The translations under genes were made by a program, and so were the position numbers. Shown piece after piece: positions 18,624 to 27,982 of a stretch of 64,000 nucleotides of DNA (position 1 is its first letter; each line of letters starts with the position of its first letter). This DNA is from an uncultured Pseudomonadales bacterium. Its GTDB lineage: Bacteria; Pseudomonadota; Gammaproteobacteria; Pseudomonadales; Azotimanducaceae. A model generated the notes under the pieces. That model was not told the DNA's origin. It did not search any database and saw nothing but the letters and a program-made list of their open reading frames with translations. The DNA lies in assembly GCA_937921865.1 (NCBI GenBank), contig CAKZWF010000061.1, forward strand, positions 1 through 64,000, given 5' to 3'.

Positions 18624-19391
18624 ATGAACACAGACGCCACCGAGTACCAGGTAGACAAAGGTGCAGCCTGGATCAGGCTGAACCGCCCGGAGCGCCGCAA
18701 CGCGCTCTCGGGTGTGCTGATTGCCGAGGTGTTCCAACACCTCGGCGCTGCCAACGGTGACGACGACGTTCGCTGTATCGTGATTACCGGTAACGGTCCG
18801 GGCTTCTGCGCCGGCGCGGACCTGAAGGACGACCAGGGTCTGCCAGAAAGCCGGGTAGTCTCCTACCCCGAACTGCTGGCGGCCATTCAGGACTCTCCTA
18901 AACCCGTGATCGCCGCCATAAACGGCGCCGCTTTCGCCGGCGGACTGGGTCTGGTCGGCGCTGCTGACATAGCCGTCAGCGTGCGCTCCGCCCAATTCAG
19001 TTTCAGTGAAGTTCGGATCGGCGTGATTCCAGCGGTCATTTCCGTTGTGTGCCTGCCGAAGCTGGGCATGCATCACGGCATGAAGCTGTTTCTATCCGGC
19101 GAACGGTTTTCGGCTGACCAGGCTGTAGAGATGGGCTTTGTCCATCGCGCAGTGGCTGATGAAGAACTCACAGCCGCGGTTCAGGAAGAAGTAGACATGA
19201 TCCGACTGGGCGGTCCCAACGCGATCATCGAATGTAAAAAGCTGGTCCGCCGTATCGCCCAGCTATCCCGTGAGCAGGGGTTTGCCGAAGCAGAGCCGTG
19301 GAGTAAAAGTCTGTTTGCGTCTGAAGAAGGCGCAGAAGGCATGGCTGCATTTCGCGAAAAGCGCCCAGCTGCCTGGATTGCCGACGAATAG
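18624..19391 (+). CDS. Enoyl-CoA hydratase/isomerase (crotonase fold)
   Basis: 255 residues. Oxyanion-hole motifs are GFCAGADLKD (about 66-75) and INGAAFAGGLGL (about 99-110). SEVRIGVIPAVIS (about 129-141) is closest to the pattern seen in 3-methylglutaconyl-CoA hydratases (LiuC/AUH). It places a Glu at the first catalytic position. The second crotonase Glu is not obvious, as in several isomerase or hydratase subgroups. It sits directly after an acyl-CoA dehydrogenase and 1.3 kb from a convergent carboxylase pair, a set that recalls leucine or acyclic-isoprenoid catabolism, but pathway assignment is inference. Confidence 0.9.
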   Translation: MNTDATEYQVDKGAAWIRLNRPERRNALSGVLIAEVFQHLGAANGDDDVRCIVITGNGPGFCAGADLKDDQGLPESRVVSYPELLAAIQDSPKPVIAAINGAAFAGGLGLVGAADIAVSVRSAQFSFSEVRIGVIPAVISVVCLPKLGMHHGMKLFLSGERFSADQAVEMGFVHRAVADEELTAAVQEEVDMIRLGGPNAIIECKKLVRRIAQLSREQGFAEAEPWSKSLFASEEGAEGMAAFREKRPAAWIADE

Positions 19392-19455
19392 CGCCCGTCA
19401 GTGAAACCACTCCGAAAAACTCTAAGTCGGAGTCTGCCGGAAAAGAGAGGCTAGC

Positions 19456-20586
19456 ATGGGTCAACTACTTGATGATGCGTCCGTTGCCGAGCGAGTGCTG
19501 CAGCACATCGACAACGGCACAACCGATCTTAGCGAGACATCCTGGCTGGAGCCGGTTGAGAACTATCGGTCCAGGGATCGATTTCAAGCAGAACTCGAAC
19601 TGCTGAGGCGACTGCCGGTGCCTTTCTGTCCCTCAGCGTCTTTACCTGACGCCGGTTGTTATGTTGCCCGCACCGCAGCGGGTACCCCCATTGTTGTGGT
19701 ACGCGACGAAACGGGGACTGTCCGTGGATTTCGTAACGCCTGCCGACACAGGGGTATGCAGGTTGCTCAGGGCAGCGGTTGCGCCAGATTTTTTACCTGT
19801 TCATACCACGGCTGGACCTATCGGCTGGACGGCGGTTTGCACCACATTCCTCACCAAGAGGGCTTTCCGGGCCTGGATGCGAACGATCACAGCCTGGTAC
19901 CGGTGACCGTCACCGAACGCCACGGCCTGGTGTTTGTGACCCAGGATGAGCCAGTGAACAGCGGTGCACTCAACGGTCTGGATGGTATTGCGCCAATTAT
20001 CGACACAAGCCAGCGGGTATTTGCCGCATCCGAGTCAGAATCGGACGTGAACTGGAAACTCAATCTGGAATCCAATCTCGAGGGATATCACATCCGCACC
20101 ACCCATCCCGAATCGTTTTATCCCTACGGCTACGACAACCTGAACGTCGTCGAAACTTTCGGCAACAATGCCCGTGTAACCTTTCCCTTTCGGCGGATTG
20201 AGAAGCTCCGCGATACACCCCCGGGCAAACGGGATGTGTCCGGTAAACTAACCTACGTCTACCACTTGTTTCCGAACGTCATCATCGCGGTGCTGTCGAG
20301 TCACACAGCGATGAGCATTTCCGAACCAGTCTCCCCGACGCAAACGCGCTTCGTGAGCTACCGACTGACCAATGCCGCTTCGGAGGACTCCGTGATCGAC
20401 CTCGAGCGCGCCAAACGCGATGCTGAATTTGTCGCCAGTGGCAGCGCACAGGAGGACGCCGTGGCCGTCAGCGCCATCCAGCAGGGTCTCGGCAGCGGCG
20501 CTAACGATCACTTCACGTTCGGCAAGTTCGAAAAGGCCATCGTGCACTTCCATCAGTGCCTGACTGATTCACTGCAGCGTCTCTGA
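19456..20586 (+). CDS. Rieske [2Fe-2S] aromatic-ring-hydroxylating-type oxygenase, catalytic (alpha) subunit
   Basis: 376 residues, ATG after AGAGAGG. The Rieske centre is C96-x-H98 and C115-x2-H118 (CRHRG and CSYHGW). The mononuclear iron site is H212 and H217 in NLEGYHIRTTH, with an Asp in AQEDAVAV (about residue 335) as the third ligand. Length is short but normal for the RHO alpha family including carnitine/choline-type monooxygenases. These enzymes hydroxylate or demethylate ring or quaternary-amine substrates using electrons from a reductase. No reductase, ferredoxin or small beta subunit is nearby, so electrons must come from elsewhere. It is on the same strand as the dehydrogenase-hydratase pair, 64 bases on, so possible co-expression. 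Confidence 0.92.
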   Translation: MGQLLDDASVAERVLQHIDNGTTDLSETSWLEPVENYRSRDRFQAELELLRRLPVPFCPSASLPDAGCYVARTAAGTPIVVVRDETGTVRGFRNACRHRGMQVAQGSGCARFFTCSYHGWTYRLDGGLHHIPHQEGFPGLDANDHSLVPVTVTERHGLVFVTQDEPVNSGALNGLDGIAPIIDTSQRVFAASESESDVNWKLNLESNLEGYHIRTTHPESFYPYGYDNLNVVETFGNNARVTFPFRRIEKLRDTPPGKRDVSGKLTYVYHLFPNVIIAVLSSHTAMSISEPVSPTQTRFVSYRLTNAASEDSVIDLERAKRDAEFVASGSAQEDAVAVSAIQQGLGSGANDHFTFGKFEKAIVHFHQCLTDSLQRL

Positions 20587-20668
20587 TTGACAGGGACCGC
20601 GCAATGTCGCGGCAGCGCTCCGCCAAAATTCATCGTTTTTATCTGTTTTCTGAAAGCACGGTGACTGT

Positions 20669-22645
20669 CTACTCCAACAACACCACCAGCAGCTGGCCGT
20701 TGGTAACCTGATCACCTTCGCTGACCGGCAACTCCGAAACCGTACCTGACACCGGCGCGGTGATGCGATGCTCCATCTTCATCGCTTCCAGAATCAACAG
20801 CAGCTGACCTTTCTCTACCCCCTCGCCCGCAGCCACATGAGTGGCCAGCACTTTGCCCGGCATCGGTGCCAGCAGACCACCTTCGAACGCACCCGCACCT
20901 GGCACGCTGAAGGTAGGTAACTCGAGCAGTTCGATATCGCCGTCGCTGTGATGGACAAACCAGCGCTCCCCGAAGCAGTCGGCTTTCGCCTGCACCCGGC
21001 GACCGTCTATATCTAGATCAAGCAGCCCTGCCCCTGCCAATACAACCCGTACATCGCAGCTCACTGAGTCAATCGAGACATCAAAACCGCCATCGCGGCG
21101 GGAGGTATAACTGACGTCTATCTCCCGGCCAGCCACACTGAAGCTCACCCGCTGTGGTGGCATGACCGAATTTCGCCAGCCACTGCGCAAGCTGCCCAAC
21201 ACCATCGCCTCGGACCTGCGTCTTGCCTGGGCTTCAAACAGCGCGCACAGACAGGCATCAAACAGCGCCTGATCAGACAACGCGCGGACGCGCTCAGGAT
21301 TGACCCGATCGATAAAGTCGGTGGTCGTATCACCGGCAAGGAATTCCGGCGTACGCAGCGTGGCCACCAGAAAATCGCGATTGCTGATCATGCCGTTAAG
21401 ACGCGTTGTCTCCAGGGCACGCGCCAGCCGCAAAGCCGCTTCCCGCCGGGTGGGCGCATGCACAATGACTTTGGCCAGCATCGGATCAAACTCGGTGCCA
21501 ATCACAGAGCCTGATTCGATCCCGGAATCGTAACGCGCGTCCACGCGCTCTGACGGTTCCCACAGCGCCACTGTGCCCGGTGACGGCAGAAAGTTCTTCT
21601 GAGCGTTTTCAGCGTACAGGCGTGCCTCGATCGCATGACCATGGATACTCAAGTCATCCTGCTCGTAACCGAGGCTTTCGCCTTCGGCAATACGCAGCTG
21701 TTCCCGGACCAGATCAAGACCGGTGATCTCTTCAGTGACCGGGTGTTCCACCTGCAGTCGGGTATTCACCTCGAGAAACCAGAAATCGTCACCATCGAGC
21801 AGAAACTCGACGGTGCCGGCTGAGTAGTAGCCAAGCTGTTTGCCGGCGGCAACGGCCGCCTGGCCCATCCGCTCGCGAATGACTTCCGTGACCGCAGAAG
21901 AAGGCGCCTCCTCAATGACCTTCTGATGTCGCCGCTGAATGGAACATTCCCGTTCGAAGCAATGCAGCAGATTACCGTGTTGATCGCCCAGAATCTGAAT
22001 CTCGACGTGGCGGCAGGCCGGCAGCCAGCGCTCCATGAATATCGTATCGTCACCAAACGCGTTGGCAGCTTCCCGCCTTGCGCCGCTGGTGGCTGAGTCG
22101 AGCTCAGATTCTTCACGAACCACCCTCATACCGCGACCGCCGCCGCCGGCTGAAGCTTTGATCAGCAGCGGGTAACCCACCGCTGCTGCGCCCTCCAGCA
22201 CATCCGCATCCGGGCCCAGTTCCCTCGCCGGCAGAGTCGGGACATCTGCAGCCCGCATTAATTCTTTTGCAGACAGCTTGTCACCCATGGCCGCGATGGC
22301 TTCAGGCGGCGGCCCAATCCAGACCAGCCCAGCAGCCTCTACAGCGCTCGCAAAGTCTGCGTTTTCAGAGAGAAAACCATAACCCGGATGAATCGCATCA
22401 GCGCCCGATCTTCGGGCTGCGTCGAGCACCTTGTCGACATTCAGGTAAGTCTCTGTCGCTGTCCGCCCCCGCAACGCAATCGCGGTATCTGCGTCTTTGA
22501 CAAACGGCGCATCGGCGTCGCCATCTGCATAAACCGCGACAGTACTGATACCCATCTCTGTCGCCGTCTGAAACACCCGCCGGGCGATTTCTCCACGATT
22601 GGCCACCAGCACCCGGGTGATTGTTCGCTGCACTACATCCGCCAT
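20669..22645 (-). CDS. Biotin-dependent acyl-CoA carboxylase alpha subunit (biotin carboxylase + biotin carrier)
   Basis: 658 residues, ATG with AAGGAG eight bases upstream. Residues about 10-455 are biotin carboxylase: VANRGEIARRVF, HPGYGFLSENADFA, ATP-grasp loop GGGGRGMR (about 165) and the RRHQKVIEEAP motif. A BT-like linker follows, then the biotinyl domain with EAMKMEH and acceptor lysine K623. This size and order match 3-methylcrotonyl-, geranyl- and propionyl-type alpha subunits. ATP and bicarbonate are used to carboxylate biotin, and the partner (22633-24267) transfers CO2 to an acyl-CoA. The two frames overlap by 13 bases. Specificity is set by the beta subunit and is unassigned. Confidence 0.95.
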   Translation of the reverse strand: MADVVQRTITRVLVANRGEIARRVFQTATEMGISTVAVYADGDADAPFVKDADTAIALRGRTATETYLNVDKVLDAARRSGADAIHPGYGFLSENADFASAVEAAGLVWIGPPPEAIAAMGDKLSAKELMRAADVPTLPARELGPDADVLEGAAAVGYPLLIKASAGGGGRGMRVVREESELDSATSGARREAANAFGDDTIFMERWLPACRHVEIQILGDQHGNLLHCFERECSIQRRHQKVIEEAPSSAVTEVIRERMGQAAVAAGKQLGYYSAGTVEFLLDGDDFWFLEVNTRLQVEHPVTEEITGLDLVREQLRIAEGESLGYEQDDLSIHGHAIEARLYAENAQKNFLPSPGTVALWEPSERVDARYDSGIESGSVIGTEFDPMLAKVIVHAPTRREAALRLARALETTRLNGMISNRDFLVATLRTPEFLAGDTTTDFIDRVNPERVRALSDQALFDACLCALFEAQARRRSEAMVLGSLRSGWRNSVMPPQRVSFSVAGREIDVSYTSRRDGGFDVSIDSVSCDVRVVLAGAGLLDLDIDGRRVQAKADCFGERWFVHHSDGDIELLELPTFSVPGAGAFEGGLLAPMPGKVLATHVAAGEGVEKGQLLLILEAMKMEHRITAPVSGTVSELPVSEGDQVTNGQLLVVLLE

Positions 22646-24267
22646 GTGCCATACTCCTTAGTGCCTTCAACCGGGCCGCTGTGGCACGCAGACAACGCAA
22701 AGCCGATCACTGAGCGGGTGTCGCGTGGATCGATCATGCCGTCGTCGGAAACCCGGGAGGTCGCAAACAATCCTTTGGAGCGCTCCTCGGCCCAGTACTC
22801 GGCAGTCTCGGCCCGCTTCGCATCTGCGGCTTCATCGAACTCAAGACCACGCCGCTCAGCAGCCGCTCGACCGATAATGGACATCACCCCGGCCATCTGC
22901 TTCGGTCCCATCACGGCAATTTTTGCCGTTGGCCAGATGAAGGTGAACCGGGTATTGAAAGCCCGACCGCTCATTCCATAGTTGCCGGCGCCATAAGAAG
23001 CTCCAACAATCACAGTGATGTGCGGCACTGTGGAATTCGAAACGGCATTGATCATTTTCGAACCGTTTTTGGTAATCCCGCCCTGCTCGAAATCCGTACC
23101 GACGATGAACCCGGTGATGTTGTGTAGAAACAGCAGCGGCACGTTGATCTGATTACACAGCTGGATGAACTGAGCAGCCTTCTCTGCAGACTCAGAAAAC
23201 AGCGCGCCGTTGTTGCCGAGAATGCCAACCGGATAGCCATGCACCGACGCCCAGCCACAAACCAGGGTGGGTCCGTACAGCGGTTTGAATTCTTCAAAAC
23301 ACGAACCATCGACAATACGGGCAATGACTTCGCGGATATCAAACGGCTGTTTCAGGTCTTTCGATACCAGGCCCAGCAGCCCGTCGACGTCGTGAACGGG
23401 GTCATCCGCCGCCAGCGTCGGTTGCCCACCGAGCTTGTGCCAGTTCAGATGCGACATCACTTCCCGAAGCAGCCGGATACCATCACGCTCGTCTTCTGCC
23501 AGGTAATCGCCCAGCCCCGACACTGTGCAATGCATGTCTGCACCACCCAGACTCTCTTCGTCGGCATCTTCCCCGGTGGCCATTTTCACCAGCGGCGGAC
23601 CACCGAGAAAAACTTTGGATTGTTTACGGATAAAAATGTTGTAGTCACTCATGCCTGGTTGATAGGCACCACCCGCTGTGGATGCACCAAACACCAGCGA
23701 CACGGTAGGAATGCGCAATTTGGACAGTTCAGTGATCTCATAGAACAGCCTGCCGGTTTCCGCGAAGTGACCTTCTTCCCGACGGATCGCAGCTTCGGGA
23801 TCTTCGGCGTCACCATCACCGCGCAGATCCGCGCCTGCCGACTCAACAAACTGCACGTATGGAAGACGATTTTCTCTGGCGATTTCCAGACCGCGCATCA
23901 ATTTTTTGGTGTTGAAGGCATTGAATGCGCCTGCGCGCACGGACGGATCATGACCAAGAATGACGCACTCGATTCCCGCGATCACACCAATTCCGAGCAC
24001 AAACCCGGAGCCCACCGCAAACGACGAACGCCAACCGGCTATTGAACTGATTTCCAGAAACGGCGTGTCTGGATCCAGCGCCAGCGCTATCCGTTCGCGA
24101 ATCGGCATCTTGTTACGCGACTGCAGGCGGGCCATCGCTTCCGGACCACCGCCATCGGATGCTTCCTGCTGCAGCTGGTCGAATGTGGCAATCATCTCAT
24201 CCATATCGGCGCGATTGCGTAGATAGGCGTCGCTTTTCATATCCAGGCTGGTGTCGAGTACCGCCAT
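22633..24267 (-). CDS. Acyl-CoA carboxylase beta subunit (carboxyltransferase)
   Basis: 544 residues, ATG with GGGGAGGA just upstream. Both crotonase-like halves of a carboxyltransferase are present. The N half has RNKMPIRERIALALDPDTPFLE and GASTAGGAYQPGMSDYNIF; the C half has GILGNNGALF, FLHNITGFIVGTDFEQGG and GASYGAGNYGMSGRAF. The spacing is that of 3-methylcrotonyl-CoA carboxylase beta (LiuB), yet the substrate-proximal loop reads VESAGADLRGDGDAED followed by a 10-15-residue insertion. Classical MCC and geranyl-CoA enzymes instead have a DSGGAxLPxQDEVFPD-like loop. I therefore call only acyl-CoA carboxylase. It is first gene of a two-gene operon with the alpha subunit. Confidence 0.93.
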   Translation of the reverse strand: MAVLDTSLDMKSDAYLRNRADMDEMIATFDQLQQEASDGGGPEAMARLQSRNKMPIRERIALALDPDTPFLEISSIAGWRSSFAVGSGFVLGIGVIAGIECVILGHDPSVRAGAFNAFNTKKLMRGLEIARENRLPYVQFVESAGADLRGDGDAEDPEAAIRREEGHFAETGRLFYEITELSKLRIPTVSLVFGASTAGGAYQPGMSDYNIFIRKQSKVFLGGPPLVKMATGEDADEESLGGADMHCTVSGLGDYLAEDERDGIRLLREVMSHLNWHKLGGQPTLAADDPVHDVDGLLGLVSKDLKQPFDIREVIARIVDGSCFEEFKPLYGPTLVCGWASVHGYPVGILGNNGALFSESAEKAAQFIQLCNQINVPLLFLHNITGFIVGTDFEQGGITKNGSKMINAVSNSTVPHITVIVGASYGAGNYGMSGRAFNTRFTFIWPTAKIAVMGPKQMAGVMSIIGRAAAERRGLEFDEAADAKRAETAEYWAEERSKGLFATSRVSDDGMIDPRDTRSVIGFALSACHSGPVEGTKEYGTWRM

Positions 24268-24374
24268 CCAGTCCTCCCCTTGTTGGTTTTAATCGATCCT
24301 GCGTGTCGATTGTTCTGTTTAAACACTGTGCCGAGCGTTTCTACCACATCAAACAAAGGCCGTGTATCCGAACC

Positions 24375-26657
24375 TCAGAACCCGGCGCTCACCACGTCTT
24401 CAGCACAAAGCTGCTTGATCTGATCCTGTGAGTAGCCCAGTTCGGCGAGCAGGGACTCACTGGCGTCCCCCGGCTGACTGGGTCCGGGATAGGACCGCTC
24501 AGCGCCAAATCGGACCATGGGTCCGTGGCGAAGATAGTCACCCCACTCAGGATGACTGACCGGTACCACCAGCTCCTCTGTCTCAGCGAGCACCCCGCTC
24601 AGCAGAAAGTCTGCAGGCCAGCCGGCGTCCGCAGGCAGGCAATACACGGCTGGACCCTTAAGAGCCTCACTCCAGCTGGCCACATCACGACTGCGGAACA
24701 GCTTTTCGAGTTCAGCAGTATCCGTGGTTCCGAGCTCCATCAGATCAGCGTCGTCGGTGGCAAAGACAAACACCCAGCCGTCCCGACACTGGTAGAGTCT
24801 TTGACCCGGCCTCAGCCCCAAACCCTGATCATCCAAAGGCGCCCGCTCAGGCTTGCCTGGATAGCTGAGAAAGTCATCCCAGTTGGCATAAGCATTGGCG
24901 CCAAACATGTCGACGAAAATCTCCTGACCTTTTCCGGTCAGATCTCGAGCCAACAGACCCAGCATCGCGGCAGTGGCGATCACCATCGAGGTGTTCGGAT
25001 CCGGATTGACTTCATTGGCCCGGAACAGACGACGGGCGACTTCACGGACTTCAGCCAGGGTCATTGGCCCGGGACCAGGCAATCCACCCATTTGCCATAC
25101 CACACCGCCTAACGCTGCACCCGGGATAGGATGGGTAGATGGACGCAGAGCGCCAGGCCCATCAGGACCATAACCGTTGGCAGAAAGGTAAATCAGATCG
25201 GGGTTATCGGCCCGCAGCGCGTCATAACCGAGACCGAGTCGTTCCGGCACGCCGGGGCGATAGTTGTGGATGAAGATGTCGGCGCTGCGAACCAGTTGCG
25301 CTGCTATCTGCTGGCCTTCCGGCGCCTTGAGATTCAGACAGATGCTCTGTTTTCCGGTATTACACTTGGCCGCACCTATACCCCCCATCATCTGCCGGAA
25401 CGGATCACCATCGAGTGGCTCCAGCTTGATCACCCGCGCCCCGAGGTCGGCCAGCGTCGCCGCTGCCAGGGGCGCTGCGATGATGGTTGCGGCTTCAACT
25501 ACGGTCACACCGGCAAGCGGCAGGCAGCTATTGCCTGCTGCAGCAACAGGGATCTGCGGCAGAGTCTTCGCCGGTAGAGTTTTCAGTTCTTTCACCGCAG
25601 GCGCGGCACCAACTTCGCCCGGAGTCCCGGACAGTCGCGCAACCAGACCGAGCTGCCGACCTTCCGGAGTATCGACGACATGCTGATTGGCGACCAGATC
25701 CGGGTCGGCCAGCGCCTGCTGGGTGGTCTGATAAGGATGGGCCACCACGCCGCCGTCGCTGATGAATACCTCCATCCAGTCAGCGAGATCACGCTCGGCT
25801 ATGTGCGCCAGCATCCGGTCGCGGAATTCCTCCAGCGCTTCCCCCGACTCCGGCATCCGGCCACCTTCAGCCTCAAGCCGGGCGGCCTGCAGAAAATTCT
25901 GCTGCAGGTGCGGCAGCAGATTGCCGAACTGAAGCCATTCTCCATCCCGGGTGCGAGCCGCATGGTAATAGATTCTAGGCATTACCTTGAGTACGTTCTG
26001 ACGACCTGCAGCGCGCTCGATCACACCTTTTGCCGCGAGTTGTTCAGTCGTGAGACCAGCCAGGTCGTAGGGCAACATGCCGCGCAGCAGTGATGTGGTG
26101 AAACTGCTGCCGCGGCCGCTGATCTGACGCTGGTGCAGCGCCGCCAACAGGCCGCCGGCAAGACTTTGCGAGGTCGCATGCACGCCCACCTGCAGTGCGC
26201 TGAATACCGGCCCCTGCCGGGCAGCGGCACCTTCGAAGCTCATCATCCGACCGGACAACGCGGCGGCGAGACTTTCTTCAGCGGGCCAGTCCGCCAGCTC
26301 GGCAGATTCAGACAATCCGCAGAAAACACCTCTGACCAGGTCTGCACGACTCTCCGGAATCGAAGCATCGCCCAGTTCCAGCAGTTCACGGGTTGCCGAA
26401 GTCAACACCACGGCTTCTGCGGTTTCGAGAATGACGCGCCGCAAATGCTGTCGCGACGTCTCACTTGCCAGGTCGAGGTGCACAACCGTCTTGCCCCGAC
26501 GCCAGAGCCGTGAGGACGCCATACCCACCTGAGGATCACCACCGACAGGCTCAATCCGGACCACCTCGGCACCGAAGTCGGCGAGGATCATCGTCGCCAG
26601 GCCGGTCACTGGACCAACTGACACCTCAAATACCCTTATTCCCGCCAGTGGCAACAT
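24375..26657 (-). CDS. Double-length family III CoA transferase (two CaiB/BaiF domains fused)
   Basis: 760 residues, about twice a normal CaiB/BaiF enzyme. Two homologous halves are visible. Residues about 1-370 begin GIRVFEVSVGPVTGLATMILADFGAEVVRIEP. Residues about 380-760 begin GVTVVEAATIIAAPLAAATLADLGARVIKLEPLDGDPFR and include NPDLIYLSANGYGPDGP. By hand alignment to formyl-CoA transferase (Asp169), the C half keeps an Asp in NPDPNTSMV, while the N half has Val at that position (QVGVHATSQ). Thus only one half may form the aspartyl-CoA intermediate. Such fused forms occur in bile-acid or fatty-acyl CoA transferase families. It is divergent from a single-domain homologue at 26757. Confidence 0.9.
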   Translation of the reverse strand: MLPLAGIRVFEVSVGPVTGLATMILADFGAEVVRIEPVGGDPQVGMASSRLWRRGKTVVHLDLASETSRQHLRRVILETAEAVVLTSATRELLELGDASIPESRADLVRGVFCGLSESAELADWPAEESLAAALSGRMMSFEGAAARQGPVFSALQVGVHATSQSLAGGLLAALHQRQISGRGSSFTTSLLRGMLPYDLAGLTTEQLAAKGVIERAAGRQNVLKVMPRIYYHAARTRDGEWLQFGNLLPHLQQNFLQAARLEAEGGRMPESGEALEEFRDRMLAHIAERDLADWMEVFISDGGVVAHPYQTTQQALADPDLVANQHVVDTPEGRQLGLVARLSGTPGEVGAAPAVKELKTLPAKTLPQIPVAAAGNSCLPLAGVTVVEAATIIAAPLAAATLADLGARVIKLEPLDGDPFRQMMGGIGAAKCNTGKQSICLNLKAPEGQQIAAQLVRSADIFIHNYRPGVPERLGLGYDALRADNPDLIYLSANGYGPDGPGALRPSTHPIPGAALGGVVWQMGGLPGPGPMTLAEVREVARRLFRANEVNPDPNTSMVIATAAMLGLLARDLTGKGQEIFVDMFGANAYANWDDFLSYPGKPERAPLDDQGLGLRPGQRLYQCRDGWVFVFATDDADLMELGTTDTAELEKLFRSRDVASWSEALKGPAVYCLPADAGWPADFLLSGVLAETEELVVPVSHPEWGDYLRHGPMVRFGAERSYPGPSQPGDASESLLAELGYSQDQIKQLCAEDVVSAGF

Positions 26658-26756
26658 CCTGACTTCTCCCCCTCCTTCAGGGATCCATTAGAACCGACCA
26701 TCCGCCTACAATGGAAGGTTCCAGTCACCGATGGTGGCACGACTTTGAGGTTTTCC

Positions 26757-27962
26757 ATGTTTCATCTGCTTTCCGGAATCAAGATCATTGACCTGACCAC
26801 CATCGTGCTGGGTCCATACGCCACCCAGATCCTCGGTGACTTCGGCGCTGAAGTGATCAAGGTGGAGTCCACCGACGGCGATCTGTTCCGGGCAGTACGC
26901 CCCGGCCGCCGACCGGACATCGGTGTTCAATTCCAGAATTTCAATCGCAACAAACAGTCTGTGGCACTGGACTTGAAGACGCCGGAAGCTCGGGAAGTGC
27001 TCTATCAACTGGTTGCCGACGCAGACGTGGTGGTACACAACATGCGCAGTCGTTCTGCACAGCAGCTTGGCGCCTCCTTTGATGAGCTGAGAAAGCACAA
27101 TTCACAGCTCATTTACTGTTATGCACCGGGTTTTGCTGACGGCGGCCCCAGCCAGAACGATCCCGCTTACGACGACATCATCCAGGCCCGATCCGGCCTG
27201 GCAGCCTTGAACGCGGACGCCGACGGTGCGCCGAAGTTTGTGCGCAGCATCGTCTGCGACAAGGTGGTTGGTCTGCATCTGGCGATTGCGGTGCTGACCG
27301 GCATAGTGCACCGCCTCAAGACAGGGGCTGGAGTGTGTATAGAAGCGCCCATGCTGGAAAGCATGACGGCTTTTCTAATGTCCGAACACCTTGCCGGCCA
27401 TAGTCTGGTACCCCCCGAAGGCGAACTTGGCTATTCGCGAATGATGTCCAAACACCGCCAACCTTATCGTACCCGTGACGGTTATCTGGCCATTCTGCCC
27501 TACAGTACCCGGCACTGGACCCGCTTTTTTACGCTATGCGGTGCAACCACGCTGGCAGAAGACCCTCGTGTCACCAATGCAGAACTGCGCAGCGAACACA
27601 TCGATGAGCTTTACCAGGAAATTGCCAGGATCGCCCCGACCCGCAGCAACGACGAGTGGCTCACCGCGCTTAAAGCGCAGGACATCCCCTGCTCGGCGGT
27701 GAATCAGCTCGACGAACTGGCCAGGGATCCACAGCTGGTCGCGTCCGGCAGCTTCGAAACTCTGCAAGACCCAGTGCTGGGCACACTGCAACAATTGCGC
27801 TCGCCGTTTCGTATCCACGACGGCAACACAGAACCGACCCTGCACCAGCGTGCTGACCGACGCGCACCCGGGCTCGGTGAACATACCCGCGCGACCCTGG
27901 AACAACTCGGTCTGGACGACGGCCAGATAGACTCTTTGTTTGAGGCTGGAATCGTCCGCTGA
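26757..27962 (+). CDS. Family III CoA transferase (CaiB/BaiF, formyl-CoA transferase-like)
   Basis: 401 residues. The start is ATG 26757, six bases after GAGG; a TTG at 26745 is in frame but poorly placed. The N-terminal Rossmann part is GIKIIDLTTIVLGPYATQILGDFGAEVIKVE. D168 in SIVCDKVVGLHLA aligns with the catalytic Asp169 of formyl-CoA transferase, and SRMMSKHRQPYRTRDG and LGEHTRATLEQLGLDD are typical later motifs. These enzymes move CoA between carboxylic acids without ATP. It lies between two carboxylase loci, suggesting activation of an acid feeding or leaving them. Divergent promoters shared with the fused homologue lie in 26658-26756. Confidence 0.93.
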   Translation: MFHLLSGIKIIDLTTIVLGPYATQILGDFGAEVIKVESTDGDLFRAVRPGRRPDIGVQFQNFNRNKQSVALDLKTPEAREVLYQLVADADVVVHNMRSRSAQQLGASFDELRKHNSQLIYCYAPGFADGGPSQNDPAYDDIIQARSGLAALNADADGAPKFVRSIVCDKVVGLHLAIAVLTGIVHRLKTGAGVCIEAPMLESMTAFLMSEHLAGHSLVPPEGELGYSRMMSKHRQPYRTRDGYLAILPYSTRHWTRFFTLCGATTLAEDPRVTNAELRSEHIDELYQEIARIAPTRSNDEWLTALKAQDIPCSAVNQLDELARDPQLVASGSFETLQDPVLGTLQQLRSPFRIHDGNTEPTLHQRADRRAPGLGEHTRATLEQLGLDDGQIDSLFEAGIVR

Positions 27963-27982
27963 CCGGGACTCGACTTTTCTGC

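Noticed and set aside
17997-19076. 359-codon minus-strand frame
   Set aside because: Antisense to acyl-CoA dehydrogenase and hydratase, spanning two genes; His/Asp/Gly-rich composition is typical of shadows.
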